Shown in pieces: positions 1 through 8,602 of a stretch of 64,000 nt of DNA. How positions within the stretch are numbered: the first letter of the stretch is position 1; the number at the start of each line of letters is the position of its first letter. The notes under the pieces were generated by a model. The model did not search any database, was not told where the DNA came from, and saw only the letters and a list, made by a program, of their open reading frames with translations. Origin of the DNA: Nocardia sienata NBRC 100364. Lineage in GTDB: Bacteria; Actinomycetota; Actinomycetes; Mycobacteriales; Mycobacteriaceae. The stretch covers positions 1-64,000 of the forward strand of contig NZ_BDBX01000036.1 in assembly GCF_001613205.1 (NCBI RefSeq), read 5' to 3'. The position numbers were made by a program, and so were the translations under genes.

Positions 1-1
1 G

Positions 2-151
2 GTGGAGCCGGCCACCGAGCCCGCGGCAGCCGAATCCGCCACCGCGGTCGCGACGGCCGCGGCCGGTACCCGGACCCAGGTCGACGGAGAGACCAGAATC
101 GTCATCCCGGCGCCCAGCAACGGCCCGCTCGTGCTGGTCGAGGCGGCCTGA
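2..151 (+). CDS. clgR: C-terminal end of a ClgR-like transcriptional regulator (partial)
   Basis: An open frame enters from the left edge and stops at 149-151; only 49 residues are visible, an Ala/Thr-rich stretch ending in VLVEAA. No domain is visible, so the call rests on position: in mycobacteria the gene directly upstream of pspA is clgR, the helix-turn-helix activator of clp protease and psp genes. The two terminal alanines fit, because ClgR proteins are known Clp substrates recognised through a C-terminal Ala-Ala tail. The helix-turn-helix part would lie left of the window. It could instead be another Ala-rich protein. Confidence 0.5.
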   Translation: MEPATEPAAAESATAVATAAAGTRTQVDGETRIVIPAPSNGPLVLVEAA

Positions 152-373
152 CCGGTTATAGCCGCCGTATATCCGATCGTGACAATGCGCGCGGCGCCGG
201 GGACCGGATAGATTCGTAGTATGCGTCGGCGTGGCCGTGCCCGGCGAGACGCGGCGTCGTTCGGTGGCCGGGACCCGGCGCCGCATGGTGGAGGATAGGC
301 AGATACCGAGTGCGTGACGGTCGCGCACTCCGAGTCGCCGAGGCGGCACAGTAGATGGAGGCGGGATCAACCG

Positions 374-1201
374 ATGGCTAATCCGTTCACGAAGGCCTGG
401 AAATACCTGATGGCCCTCTTCGATTCCAAGATCGAGGAGCACGCGGATCCGAAGGTCCAGATTCAGCAGGCTATCGAAGAGGCCCAGCGTCAGCACCAGG
501 CCCTGTCCCAGCAGGCCGCCTCGGTGATCGGCAACCAGCGTCAGCTGGAGATGAAGCTGAACCGGCAGCTCGACGAGGTCGAGAAGCTCAACGCCAACGC
601 CCGTCAGGCCGTCGTCCTCGCCGACCAGGCCAATGCCGCGGGTGACGCCGAGAAGGCCATCCAGTACACCAACGCCGCCGAGGCGTTCGCCGCGCAGCTG
701 GTCACCGCCGAACAGTCGGTCGAGGACCTGAAAGTGCTGCACGATCAGTCGCTGCAGGCCGCGGCGCAGGCGAAGAAAGCGGTCGAGCAGAACGCGATGC
801 TGCTGCAGCAGAAGGTCGCCGAGCGCACCAAGCTGCTCAGCCAGCTCGAGCAGGCCAAGATGCAGGAGCAGGTCAGCGCCTCCCTGCAACAGATGGACAG
901 CACGCTGTCGGCACCCGGCAGCGTCCCCAGCCTGGACGCTGTGCGGGAAAAGATCGAACGCCGCTACGCCACCGCGCTGGGGTCTGCCGAACTCGCCCAG
1001 AACACCGTGCAGGGGCGCATGCTCGAGGTCCAGCAGGCCAGCGTCCAGATGGCCGGTCACAGCCGGCTCGAGCAGATCCGCGCTTCCATGCGCGGCGATT
1101 CCCTGCCCGCCGGGAACACCGGCGCGGCGCTCGACGCCGGGAAGTCGGCGGCCGAACCCGCACAACCACAGATGGACAAGGGTCGGACCGCGCAGCAGTA
1201 G
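374..1201 (+). CDS. pspA: PspA/IM30 phage-shock protein (35 kDa antigen family)
   Basis: The product has 275 residues and belongs to PspA/IM30, membrane-associated coiled-coil proteins that polymerise on the inner membrane face and protect it under envelope stress. It opens with [20 protein letters not shown], the amphipathic N-terminal helix typical of the family, followed by about 170 residues of Gln/Ala/Glu-rich coiled coil. The length matches the mycobacterial homologue (about 270). I chose the ATG at 374, which has GGAGG at 357-361, over an in-frame start 20 codons upstream that adds an Arg-rich tail unlike the family. It lies downstream of the clgR-like end and 29 bases before the pspM-like gene, so a psp operon is likely. 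Confidence 0.94.
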   Translation: MANPFTKAWKYLMALFDSKIEEHADPKVQIQQAIEEAQRQHQALSQQAASVIGNQRQLEMKLNRQLDEVEKLNANARQAVVLADQANAAGDAEKAIQYTNAAEAFAAQLVTAEQSVEDLKVLHDQSLQAAAQAKKAVEQNAMLLQQKVAERTKLLSQLEQAKMQEQVSASLQQMDSTLSAPGSVPSLDAVREKIERRYATALGSAELAQNTVQGRMLEVQQASVQMAGHSRLEQIRASMRGDSLPAGNTGAALDAGKSAAEPAQPQMDKGRTAQQ

Positions 1202-1230
1202 CGGCTCCACCGAGTTCGGCGAGGACAGCG

Positions 1231-2172
1231 ATGAAGTCTGACAGGTCCCGACTCCGCACCGGGTCCCGGGAGTTCGCCCGTGCCTGGCCCGAACTGCAGC
1301 CGCAGGCGGCCTACGTCGCCGACAGTCTGCGGGAGGCCGGTGCGAACGCGCTCGTCGCGGTCCGCCGCTGGGCCGATCCGCGCGAACGCGAACTCCGCCG
1401 GCGCCGCCGGGCCCGGCGGCGCAGTATCGGCCTCGGCACGGCCTCCGGCCTCACCACCGCCGGGGCGGTCGGACTGGTGATCCTGTCCGCTCCCGCCTGG
1501 GCGGTGGTGTTCCTCGGTGGCGGGGCGGTCGCCCTGGTCACCGGCGCCGCCTTGAGTACACGCCGTTATCTGCGGTTGCGACAGGCGCCGCTGCCGCCGG
1601 CCGGCTATCTCCCGCGCAAACTCCCCTCCGGCCGGTCCGCCGCCCGGCCCGCGATGGCTCGATTGGCGCGCGCCGAACGCGCGTTACACGAGGTGGCCGG
1701 GCAGATCGCCCGGTCACGTCGGCTACCCGCCGACGAACTGGAGGATCTGATCGCCACCGCCGGCTCCGGCGCCGCCGCGCTGACCGCGCTGGCCGCCGAT
1801 ATCGCCACGATGGAAGGCGCGGTCCGTGCCCTCGCCGGAGGCGCGGCCGAGATCACCGACGCGGCCGATGTCCATCGGCTCGGGCAGACACTGCAGTCGA
1901 TCGTTGCCCGGCTCGACGGCGGCGTCGCCGAGTACGAGCAGGTGGTCGCCGCGGCCACCCGGATTCTCGCCGTCGACGAAACCGCGGCGCTACGGTACGA
2001 GTTCGACGGTATCGTCACCGATCTACGGCACGCGGCCGACCGGATGGACGGCTGGGCGCAGGCACTCACCGAACTCGCCGACCGGGCTCCCGGTCCGCTG
2101 CCGCCCGCCGCGGGCCACAGCTCGTGGCAACCGCCCGTGGCCGAGCTGCCCCGCTCTCGCGCGCGCGGGTAA
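1231..2172 (+). CDS. pspM: PspM-like membrane protein of the phage-shock operon
   Basis: The product has 313 residues: a basic cytoplasmic N-terminus (about 1-66, with an Arg-rich run at 55-65), a transmembrane hairpin at about 68-88 and 90-108, and a long Ala-rich, probably helical C-terminal part. The layout, length and position directly after pspA match Rv2743c of M. tuberculosis, named PspM, a membrane partner of the PspA system. GAGGA at 1221-1225 sits 5 bases before the ATG. Identity rests mainly on synteny and topology, since the family is poorly conserved in sequence. Confidence 0.68.
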   Translation: MKSDRSRLRTGSREFARAWPELQPQAAYVADSLREAGANALVAVRRWADPRERELRRRRRARRRSIGLGTASGLTTAGAVGLVILSAPAWAVVFLGGGAVALVTGAALSTRRYLRLRQAPLPPAGYLPRKLPSGRSAARPAMARLARAERALHEVAGQIARSRRLPADELEDLIATAGSGAAALTALAADIATMEGAVRALAGGAAEITDAADVHRLGQTLQSIVARLDGGVAEYEQVVAAATRILAVDETAALRYEFDGIVTDLRHAADRMDGWAQALTELADRAPGPLPPAAGHSSWQPPVAELPRSRARG

Positions 2173-2281
2173 ACGGTCTCAGGGTCAACCCTGATCTTCC
2201 CCCGATATTGCCCTTCACCTGGTGATTTCCCCTGTTCGCGATGCCATGCTCGAAGCAGGAGACAACCGCTGGGAGGCACAA

Positions 2282-2455
2282 ATGCTGTGGAAGATCATCG
2301 GCGTGGTCGCCGTCGTCTGGATCGCGCTGGCAGTGATCGGCGCACTGATCAAAGGGCTGTTCCCGATCCTGGTGATCAGCGCGGTGGTGTTCGGGCTGTA
2401 TCTGCTCTACAAGGCGATCTCCGGCTCGGACGACAACTCGGTCACCAAGGTCTGA
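2282..2455 (+). CDS. Small two-helix membrane protein after pspM
   Basis: A 57-residue protein beginning MLWKIIGVVAVVWIALAVIG. Almost all of it is hydrophobic: two adjacent transmembrane segments (about 4-23 and 26-43), then a short hydrophilic tail. GGGAGG at 2271-2276 lies 5 bases before the ATG at 2282; an in-frame start 20 codons earlier lacks such a site. In M. tuberculosis this place is held by pspN, a much larger protein, so this is a different gene or a lineage-specific replacement. Membership in the psp operon is inferred from position only. Confidence 0.75.
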   Translation: MLWKIIGVVAVVWIALAVIGALIKGLFPILVISAVVFGLYLLYKAISGSDDNSVTKV

Positions 2456-2552
2456 GCCGCGGCAGGCGACCATGCGGCCGGATGCCTCTCCGCCCGGAGG
2501 GTCATCCGGCTTTTCCGTGTCACAGGGCAGGCGCCGGTGCTTGAATGGCGCC

Positions 2553-3266
2553 ATGCAGCACCTTCCGCAGGACTGGCAGCGCGCCCTGGTCATCGTCGCC
2601 CACCCCGATGATATCGAGTACGGGGTCGCCGCCGCGGTGGCCCGTTGGACCGGTCAGGGCAAAGACGTGCGCTACCTGCTGGTGACCTCCGGCGAGGCGG
2701 GAATCGCCGGTATGCCGCCCGCCGAGGCGGGTCCGTTGCGCGAAGCCGAAGAGCGCTCCGCGGCCGCGGTCGTCGGAGTCGGCGAGGTGGAATTCCTCGG
2801 CCATCCCGACGGCCGGATCGAAGCGAACCCGGCCCTGCGCCGCGATCTGGCCGCCGCGATCCGCCGGCACCGTCCGGAACTGGTGGTATTGGGTCACTTC
2901 GGGCCGACCTGGGCCCCCGGCATTGTCAACAGCGCCGACCACCGGGCCGTCGGTCGCGCGGCACTCGACGCGGTATCCGATGCCGGCAACGAGTGGATCT
3001 TCCCCGAGATCACCGATCCACCACCGTGGACCGCGCGCTGGGCGGCCGTGGCCGTTCCGGCCGGCGCCACCCACGCGGTGGATGTCACCGCCACGGTCGG
3101 CGTTGCCGAGGCGTCACTGGCCGAACACCGGCGCTATCTGGAAGCGCTGAGCCCGGAGCCGGTGGCCGATCAGGCGCGCGCGGTGGTCACGATGACCACG
3201 GGACAGCTGGCCGGTTTCGACGCCGAGCGCGCCGTCGGGTTCAAGCTGTACACCTTCACGGGCTGA
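2553..3266 (+). CDS. PIG-L family N-acetylglucosaminyl deacetylase-like hydrolase
   Basis: The product has 237 residues. PIG-L/LmbE proteins are zinc-dependent amidases that remove acyl groups from sugar-linked amines; MshB and Mca of mycothiol metabolism are members. The metal-binding motif AHPDD is at residues 16-20, and a second conserved DHRAVG motif follows near residue 130. I start at the ATG at 2553; an upstream in-frame ATG at 2472 adds 27 residues unlike the family. The substrate cannot be read from the sequence. It may be an orphan paralogue of mshB rather than mshB itself. Confidence 0.9.
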   Translation: MQHLPQDWQRALVIVAHPDDIEYGVAAAVARWTGQGKDVRYLLVTSGEAGIAGMPPAEAGPLREAEERSAAAVVGVGEVEFLGHPDGRIEANPALRRDLAAAIRRHRPELVVLGHFGPTWAPGIVNSADHRAVGRAALDAVSDAGNEWIFPEITDPPPWTARWAAVAVPAGATHAVDVTATVGVAEASLAEHRRYLEALSPEPVADQARAVVTMTTGQLAGFDAERAVGFKLYTFTG

Positions 3267-3388
3267 GCCGGCGGCGCGCCGTGCGACCGCCGTGGCGGGA
3301 CGCGCCCCGACAACGGTGCGGTGGCCGCCGCGAACGCCGAAGCGCGGCCCGGACTCGGTGCCTGCGGGTGCGCCGATAGCATGATCGG

Positions 3389-4552
3389 ATGCGAGTGGCT
3401 GTCGTCGCCGGTCCCGATCCGGGTCACGCGTTTCCCGCTATCGCGCTCTGTCTGCGTTTCCGGGACGCGGGTGACGATCCTGTCCTCTTCACCGGTCCTC
3501 GCTGGCTCGAGGCAGCGCGAGCGGCGGGTATCGGGGTGCGGCGGCTGAAGGGGTTGGCGCCCAGGCCGATCGACGACGACGGCGACGCCGGTGCGCGGAT
3601 TCACCAACGGGCCGCCTACATCTCGACCGAGATCCTGCCCGAGCTCGGGGCGATGCTGCCGGAACTGGTTGTCTCCGATGTGCTCACCGCGGGAGGCGGT
3701 ATGGCCGCCGAACGGTTGCGGGTGCCGTGGGTGGAACTGTCACCGCATCCGCTCTACCTTCCATCGAAGGGGTTGCCGCCGATCGGCAGTGGGCTCGCGC
3801 CGGGCACCGGGGTGCGGGGTCGTACCAGGGACTCGGTGCTGCGGATGTTCACCGCTCGCGCGGTGCGGACCGGGCAGCGGCAGCGGGAGGCCGCCCGGGC
3901 CGGGGTGGGTCTACCGGCGACCGACCCGGGTCCGGCCGCGCGGCTCGTCGCCACCCTGCCCGCGCTGGAGGTACCTCGACCGGACTGGCCGGAGGAGGCA
4001 GAACTGGTCGGCCCGCTGTTGTGGGAGCCGACCGAGCGGCGACTGGAGCTACCGCCGGGGGACGGCCCCTTGGTGGTGGTGGCGCCGTCCACCGCGCATA
4101 CCGGGGTCGCCGGGATGGTGGAAACGGTGCTGGACGCTTTGGCGGGAACCGGGGTCCGGGTGGCGATCTCGATGCTCGACGAGCCGCCGGAGTCGCTGCC
4201 GGAATGGGCGACCGCCGGCCTCGGACGACAGGACGAACTCCTCACCCACGCCGCCGTGGTGGTCGGTGGCGGTGGGCACGGACTCCTGGCGAAATCGCTG
4301 GCCGCGGGAGTGCCCGTGGTGACCGTTCCCGGTGGCGGCGACCAGTGGGAGCTCGCCAATCGTGCGCAACGCCAGGGTTCGTCGCTACTGGTCCGCCCGC
4401 TCACCCCGGAGGCGGTGCGCGCCGCGGTGCTGCGGATACTGGCCGAACCGGGGTTCACCACGGCGGCGCGGACGGCGGCCGCGGGAGTCGCCGAAGTGGC
4501 CGATCCGGTACAGATCTGCCATCGGGTCCTGGACTCGGTGCGGACACACTGA
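3389..4552 (+). CDS. GT1-type (UGT/MGT-like) glycosyltransferase
   Basis: The 387-residue product has the two-Rossmann layout of UDP-glycosyltransferase-like enzymes. The N-terminus runs MRVAVVAGPDPGHAFPAIAL, with the conserved GH of the acceptor domain. The donor-binding signature lies near residues 288-320, containing VVVGGGGHGLLAKSLAAGVP and then a GGDQWELA motif, equivalent to the HGG...GDQ..NA pattern. It corresponds in position to Rv2739c, annotated as an alanine-rich transferase upstream of recA. Acceptor and donor are unknown. It ends 43 bases before the DUF3046 gene. Confidence 0.86.
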   Translation: MRVAVVAGPDPGHAFPAIALCLRFRDAGDDPVLFTGPRWLEAARAAGIGVRRLKGLAPRPIDDDGDAGARIHQRAAYISTEILPELGAMLPELVVSDVLTAGGGMAAERLRVPWVELSPHPLYLPSKGLPPIGSGLAPGTGVRGRTRDSVLRMFTARAVRTGQRQREAARAGVGLPATDPGPAARLVATLPALEVPRPDWPEEAELVGPLLWEPTERRLELPPGDGPLVVVAPSTAHTGVAGMVETVLDALAGTGVRVAISMLDEPPESLPEWATAGLGRQDELLTHAAVVVGGGGHGLLAKSLAAGVPVVTVPGGGDQWELANRAQRQGSSLLVRPLTPEAVRAAVLRILAEPGFTTAARTAAAGVAEVADPVQICHRVLDSVRTH

Positions 4553-4595
4553 CCGCACCGCGCCCACTGCCGCCGGTGCGGGTATCTTGTGCACG

Positions 4596-4790
4596 GTGCG
4601 GTTGACGGAATTCCAGGAACTCATGCACACCGAATTCGGCGAGGCCCGGGGCGACACTCTGCTCAACGATCACGTCATCCCCTCACTCGGCGGCCGGACC
4701 GGAGCCGTCGCCATCGAAGCCGGTGTCGATCCACGCGACGTATGGCGGGCGCTGTGCGCAGAATTCGACGTGCCGCGCTCTCGCTGGTGA
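4596..4790 (+). CDS. DUF3046 protein upstream of recA
   Basis: A 64-residue protein from the GTG at 4596 (VRLTEFQELMHTEFGEARGD) to the stop at 4788-4790. It belongs to DUF3046, a small actinobacterial family of unknown function found almost always just before recA (Rv2738c in M. tuberculosis). The conserved features visible are the acidic LTEF..LM..EFG opening and a central VDPRDVW..LC motif. The same frame is open for about 88 codons upstream, inside the glycosyltransferase, so the start rests on family length. Confidence 0.87.
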   Translation: MRLTEFQELMHTEFGEARGDTLLNDHVIPSLGGRTGAVAIEAGVDPRDVWRALCAEFDVPRSRW

Positions 4791-4930
4791 TCTCGTGCCC
4801 GCTGTGCGGCGGTCGGCTCCGGCGCGTAGGCGCCGGGCCCGCCGACTCCAGCCGGATCCGGAGACCGGCACCGTCGGTGAGCAGGTCGGGCGGGCCGTTC
4901 TCCCTCCACCGCGACGCGCGGCCGCCTGGC

Positions 4931-4958
4931 TTGACTCGAACACCTGTTCGTCTAGGCT
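4931..4958 (+). promoter_or_regulatory. recA promoter with embedded LexA (SOS) box
   Basis: TTGACT at 4931-4936 and TAGGCT at 4953-4958, 16 bases apart, form a sigma-70-type promoter. Between them, TCGAACACCTGTTCGT at 4936-4951 matches the mycobacterial SOS box TCGAAC-N4-GTTCGA at all but the last base. LexA bound here would occlude the polymerase. The recA start codon is 84 bases downstream. Confidence 0.86.
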
Positions 4959-5042
4959 GAGCCCAGAACTTGTCGGTGCCGCCCTCTACTGTGGGCGCCA
5001 TCCACACCACCTACCTACCACCCGGTGAAAAGGGGAGTCACG

Positions 5043-6080
5043 ATGGCGCCACAGCCCTATGACCGCGACAAAGCGCTCGAACTCGCGCTCGCGCAGGTCG
5101 AGAAGAGTTTCGGCAAGGGGGCGGTCATGCGCCTCGGTGAAGAAGCCCGCCAGCCGGTCTCGGTGATCCCGACCGGTTCCATCGCGCTCGACGTCGCCCT
5201 GGGTATCGGTGGTCTGCCCCGCGGCCGCGTCGTGGAGATCTACGGCCCGGAATCCTCCGGTAAGACCACGGTCGCACTGCACGCGGTCGCCAACGCGCAG
5301 GCCGCCGGTGGTGTCGCGGCCTTCATCGACGCCGAGCACGCACTCGATCCCGATTACGCCCGCAAACTCGGTGTCGATACCGACGCCCTGCTGGTGTCCC
5401 AGCCCGATACCGGTGAACAGGCCCTGGAAATCGCCGATATGCTGGTCCGCTCCGGCGCCATCGACATCATCGTCATCGACTCGGTGGCCGCCCTGGTGCC
5501 CCGTGCCGAGATCGAGGGCGAAATGGGTGACAGTCACGTCGGCCTCCAGGCCCGCCTGATGAGCCAGGCGCTGCGCAAGATGACCAGTGCCTTGAACAAT
5601 TCCGGCACCACCGCCATCTTCATCAACCAGCTGCGCGAGAAGATCGGTGTCATGTTCGGGTCCCCCGAAACGACCACGGGCGGTAAAGCGCTGAAGTTCT
5701 ACGCGTCGGTGCGGCTGGATGTGCGCCGTATCGAAACCCTGAAGGACGGAAGCGACGCGGTCGGTAACCGGACCCGGGTCAAGGTCGTGAAGAACAAGGT
5801 TTCCCCACCGTTCAAGCAGGCCGAATTCGACATCCTGTACGGACACGGAATTTCGAAGGAGGGCTCGCTGATCGATATGGGGGTGGAGCACGGATTCATC
5901 CGTAAGTCCGGCTCCTGGTACACCTACGAGGGCGATCAGCTCGGCCAGGGTAAGGAGAACGCCCGCAAATTCCTCCTGGAGAACACCGATATCCGGGACG
6001 AGGTCGAGAAGAAGATCAAGGAAAAACTGGGGATCGGCGCGGATGTGACCGCGACGGAAGAGACCCCGGCCGATTTCTGA
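5043..6080 (+). CDS. recA: Recombinase RecA
   Basis: The 345-residue RecA binds single-stranded DNA as a filament, catalyses strand exchange and stimulates LexA self-cleavage. The Walker A motif GPESSGKT is at residues 68-75, followed by the [12 protein letters not shown] Walker B region, the [19 protein letters not shown] stretch including L2 and the [20 protein letters not shown] motif. GGGGAG at 5032-5037 sets the ATG at 5043 as start, 6 codons inside the longest frame. Unlike the M. tuberculosis gene it carries no intein. recX follows 4 bases after the stop. Confidence 0.99.
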   Translation: MAPQPYDRDKALELALAQVEKSFGKGAVMRLGEEARQPVSVIPTGSIALDVALGIGGLPRGRVVEIYGPESSGKTTVALHAVANAQAAGGVAAFIDAEHALDPDYARKLGVDTDALLVSQPDTGEQALEIADMLVRSGAIDIIVIDSVAALVPRAEIEGEMGDSHVGLQARLMSQALRKMTSALNNSGTTAIFINQLREKIGVMFGSPETTTGGKALKFYASVRLDVRRIETLKDGSDAVGNRTRVKVVKNKVSPPFKQAEFDILYGHGISKEGSLIDMGVEHGFIRKSGSWYTYEGDQLGQGKENARKFLLENTDIRDEVEKKIKEKLGIGADVTATEETPADF

Positions 6081-6084
6081 CCCG

Positions 6085-6792
6085 TTGGACACACGGCCAC
6101 GGGCGCACACCGAGACCCCCGACCCGGTGGCGCAGATGCGGCGCCGGCTCGACGAACTCCTGGCGGCAGGTGGTACGGCCACCGGCTCCGCCCGGAGTCC
6201 ACGGCCGGACGAACCCGATCCGCAGCGGGTTCGTCCGGCCGGCCCCGGCCCATCCGATGATGCGCCGGTCGGTGGATCCCCCGGCGCCGAGGCACAGGGC
6301 GTTACCGAACAGGCGAAAGAGGCCGCCCTGCGATTACTGGCCGTCCGGGCCCGTAGCCGGGCCGAGCTCGTGCGACGGCTGTCCGCCAAGGGGTATTCGC
6401 CCGACGTGACCGAGCAGGTGCTCGACCGGCTGGCCGAGGTAGGGCTGATCGACGACGCCGATTTCGCGCGGCAGTGGGTACGGCAGCGGCACGGTTTCTC
6501 CGGGAAGGGGCGGCGCGCGCTGGAGCAGGAACTGCGGCGTAAAGGGGTTTCGCAGGAGGATTCCGCGGCCGCGTTGGACACTGTCACGGCCGATGACGAA
6601 TACGAGCGCGCCACCGAACTGGTGCGCCGCAAACTGCGGAGCCTGCCGGCGGGGCTGGACCGGGAGAAAGCCATCCGCCGATTGGTGGGGATGCTCGCCC
6701 GGCGTGGCTACGGACATTCGGTGGCATACGCGGTGGTCAAGGCCGAATACGAGTCCGCCGGTCTCGGAGACGAGAATGTACCGCTGGATTGA
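6085..6792 (+). CDS. recX: RecA regulator RecX
   Basis: RecX binds RecA filaments and limits their activity. The product has 235 residues if the TTG at 6085 is used. The first 70 or so are Pro/Arg/Gly-rich and not conserved; the RecX core of three-helix repeats starts near AKEAALRLLAVRARSRAEL and includes LIDDADFARQWV. The family is usually shorter (about 175 in M. tuberculosis), so an internal start such as the GTG at 6127 or ATG at 6136 is possible. The 4-base gap to recA implies co-transcription from the SOS promoter. Confidence 0.93.
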   Translation: MDTRPRAHTETPDPVAQMRRRLDELLAAGGTATGSARSPRPDEPDPQRVRPAGPGPSDDAPVGGSPGAEAQGVTEQAKEAALRLLAVRARSRAELVRRLSAKGYSPDVTEQVLDRLAEVGLIDDADFARQWVRQRHGFSGKGRRALEQELRRKGVSQEDSAAALDTVTADDEYERATELVRRKLRSLPAGLDREKAIRRLVGMLARRGYGHSVAYAVVKAEYESAGLGDENVPLD

Positions 6793-6909
6793 GCCCCGGT
6801 CGGCCACGGCGCTTCGGCTCTGTGGAGCCCCGGCGCTCACCCGTGAGCGGAGCCGGCCCGATGAATCCGCACGCGGGAAGTTTGTGCGGTGGTTTCCCGC
6901 CACCGAACC

Positions 6910-6941
6910 GCTGTGCCGGACCCCGCGAGGTCCGGCACAGC
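6910..6941. terminator. Bidirectional hairpin between recX and gluD
   Basis: Perfect 13-bp arms GCTGTGCCGGACC (6910-6922) and GGTCCGGCACAGC (6929-6941) enclose a 6-base loop. The hairpin lies between the convergent recX and gluD genes. There is no long T-run, as is common for high-GC actinobacterial terminators. Confidence 0.75.
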
Positions 6942-6947
6942 GACGGA

Positions 6948-7841
6948 CTACTTGGTGATGTCCACTCCGGGCGCGGCGTCGGCGATGACCGAATCGGCCG
7001 CGACGACCGCGCTGCCGCGTTTCCGGCGGCCCGCCCGCAGGCGCTTCTCCAGCCCGGTGGCGACCGTCGAGAGCAGCACGTTCAGCACGATCATGATGAT
7101 GGCGACCACGATCAAAGCCGGAATGGTGTTCGATTCCGCCGCCCCGAGCTGTTGCGCGCTGCGGACGACTTCCTCGTAGGTGATGACATAGCCCAGGGCC
7201 GAATCCTTCAGCGCGACCACCATCTGGGAGATGAGGGCCGGCAGCATCGCGGTGATCGCCTGCGGGAGCAGGATGAGCCGCATCAGCTGACCCTTGCGCA
7301 GGCCCAGCGCCACACCGGCCTCGGTCTGCCCCTTGGGCAGCGACAGGATGCCGGCTCGCACGATCTCGGCGATCACCGACCCGTTGTAGATGGTCAGTGC
7401 CGTCACCACGGCGCCCAACGCCAGGTACTCGGATTCGAAGAGATCGTATTCGGAGTACAGGGCGAACAGGAAGATCATCAGGATCAGCACCGGGATGGCG
7501 CGGGCGATCTCGACGATCGTGCCCGCGGTCCAGCGCACCCAGCGGTGATCCGAGAGCCGGGCGATACCGAAGATCATGCCGATCACCATGGCGAACACGA
7601 TGGACAACAGTGCGGCGAGGACCGTGCCGCGCAGGCCGGGCAGGATATAGGTGCTCCACACCGCCCCGTCCAGGAACGGTTCCCATTTCTCGGCCGTGAA
7701 CTGCCCTTTGTCGGCGAAGCCGCGGTAGACGAACCAGCCCGCGGCCACGACCACAGCGAATACCACGAGGGAGTAGACGATATTGCGGATACGGGCGACG
7801 GGGCCCGGGGCATCGTAGAGAACGGATGCTGTGCGGCTCAT
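6948..7841 (-). CDS. gluD: Glutamate-type ABC transporter permease GluD
   Basis: A 297-residue inner-membrane permease of the polar amino acid (HisM/GlnP) type. After a hydrophobic N-terminal helix (about 22-41) it shows the permease core with GLRGTVLAALLSIV and the ATPase-contact EAA loop EAGVALGLRKGQLMRLILLP. The C-terminal 25 residues are hydrophilic. Its start overlaps the stop of gluC by 4 bp (7838-7841), so the two permeases are translationally coupled. In C. glutamicum gluABCD also lies beside recX, which supports the substrate name; sequence alone would not separate glutamate from other polar amino acids. Confidence 0.9.
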   Translation of the reverse strand: MSRTASVLYDAPGPVARIRNIVYSLVVFAVVVAAGWFVYRGFADKGQFTAEKWEPFLDGAVWSTYILPGLRGTVLAALLSIVFAMVIGMIFGIARLSDHRWVRWTAGTIVEIARAIPVLILMIFLFALYSEYDLFESEYLALGAVVTALTIYNGSVIAEIVRAGILSLPKGQTEAGVALGLRKGQLMRLILLPQAITAMLPALISQMVVALKDSALGYVITYEEVVRSAQQLGAAESNTIPALIVVAIIMIVLNVLLSTVATGLEKRLRAGRRKRGSAVVAADSVIADAAPGVDITK

Positions 7842-8518
7842 CGGGCCACCTCGAATCGTTTGGCCAGATGTCCGAACAGCAGGCCGGCGGGCAGCGTCAG
7901 GATCACGAAACCGAGCGTGAAGATCAGGCCGATGGCCAGTAGCGCCGCCTCGGTTTCGATCATGTTCTTCATCAGGAACGATGCTTCGGCGACGCTGATC
8001 GCGGAGGCGACCGTGGTGTTCTTGGTCAGCGCGATGAACACACTGCCCAGTGGGGCGATCACCGAGCGGAACGCCTGGGGCAGCACGATGATCCGCAGAT
8101 TCTGCAGGAAGCTCAGCCCCAGCGAGCGACCGGCCTCCGACTGGCCCATGGGCACGGTGTTGATACCGGCCCGCAGCGATTCACAGACGAAGGCCGCCGT
8201 GTACACGCTGAGGCCGATCACGGCCCAGCGGAAGTTGTTGTCGGCCAGCGAGGTGGGCCCCTCGGAGGCCAGGTTCATCCCGAGCGTGGAGTACAGGCCC
8301 AGGGAACAGAACACCAGGATGAGGGTGAGCGGGGTGTTGCGGAACACGGTCACATAGGCCGTGCCGACCCAGCGGGCCACGGGGACCGGCGATACTCGCA
8401 TTCCGGCGACAACGGTACCCAGCACCAGGGAACCCACCGCCGAGAACACGGTCAGTTTTATGGTCATCCAGAATGCTTCGAGCAGCTGGGTGTCGTATTC
8501 CGAGATCAAATCGAACAC
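7838..8518 (-). CDS. gluC: Glutamate-type ABC transporter permease GluC
   Basis: The second permease subunit, 226 residues, starting with GTG at 8518. It has about five transmembrane segments and the EAA loop EAGRSLGLSFLQNLRIIVLP, which docks on the ATPase GluA. GluC and GluD would form the heterodimeric channel through which substrate delivered by GluB enters. It lies 84 bases after gluB and overlaps gluD by 4 bp. Confidence 0.9.
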   Translation of the reverse strand: MFDLISEYDTQLLEAFWMTIKLTVFSAVGSLVLGTVVAGMRVSPVPVARWVGTAYVTVFRNTPLTLILVFCSLGLYSTLGMNLASEGPTSLADNNFRWAVIGLSVYTAAFVCESLRAGINTVPMGQSEAGRSLGLSFLQNLRIIVLPQAFRSVIAPLGSVFIALTKNTTVASAISVAEASFLMKNMIETEAALLAIGLIFTLGFVILTLPAGLLFGHLAKRFEVAR

Positions 8519-8602
8519 GGTGGTTGCGCGCCTCCGATCGGCAGGATGGGTCCGGACCGGAGGGCCGGACCGCGGTTGCGGCCCGGCCCTCCGATGCGGT
8601 GG

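Noticed and set aside
152-373. ClgR binding site before pspA
   Set aside because: No convincing CGC-N5-GCG type motif with the right flanks was seen.
5043-6080. Intein within recA
   Set aside because: The reading frame has normal RecA length and continuous conserved motifs.
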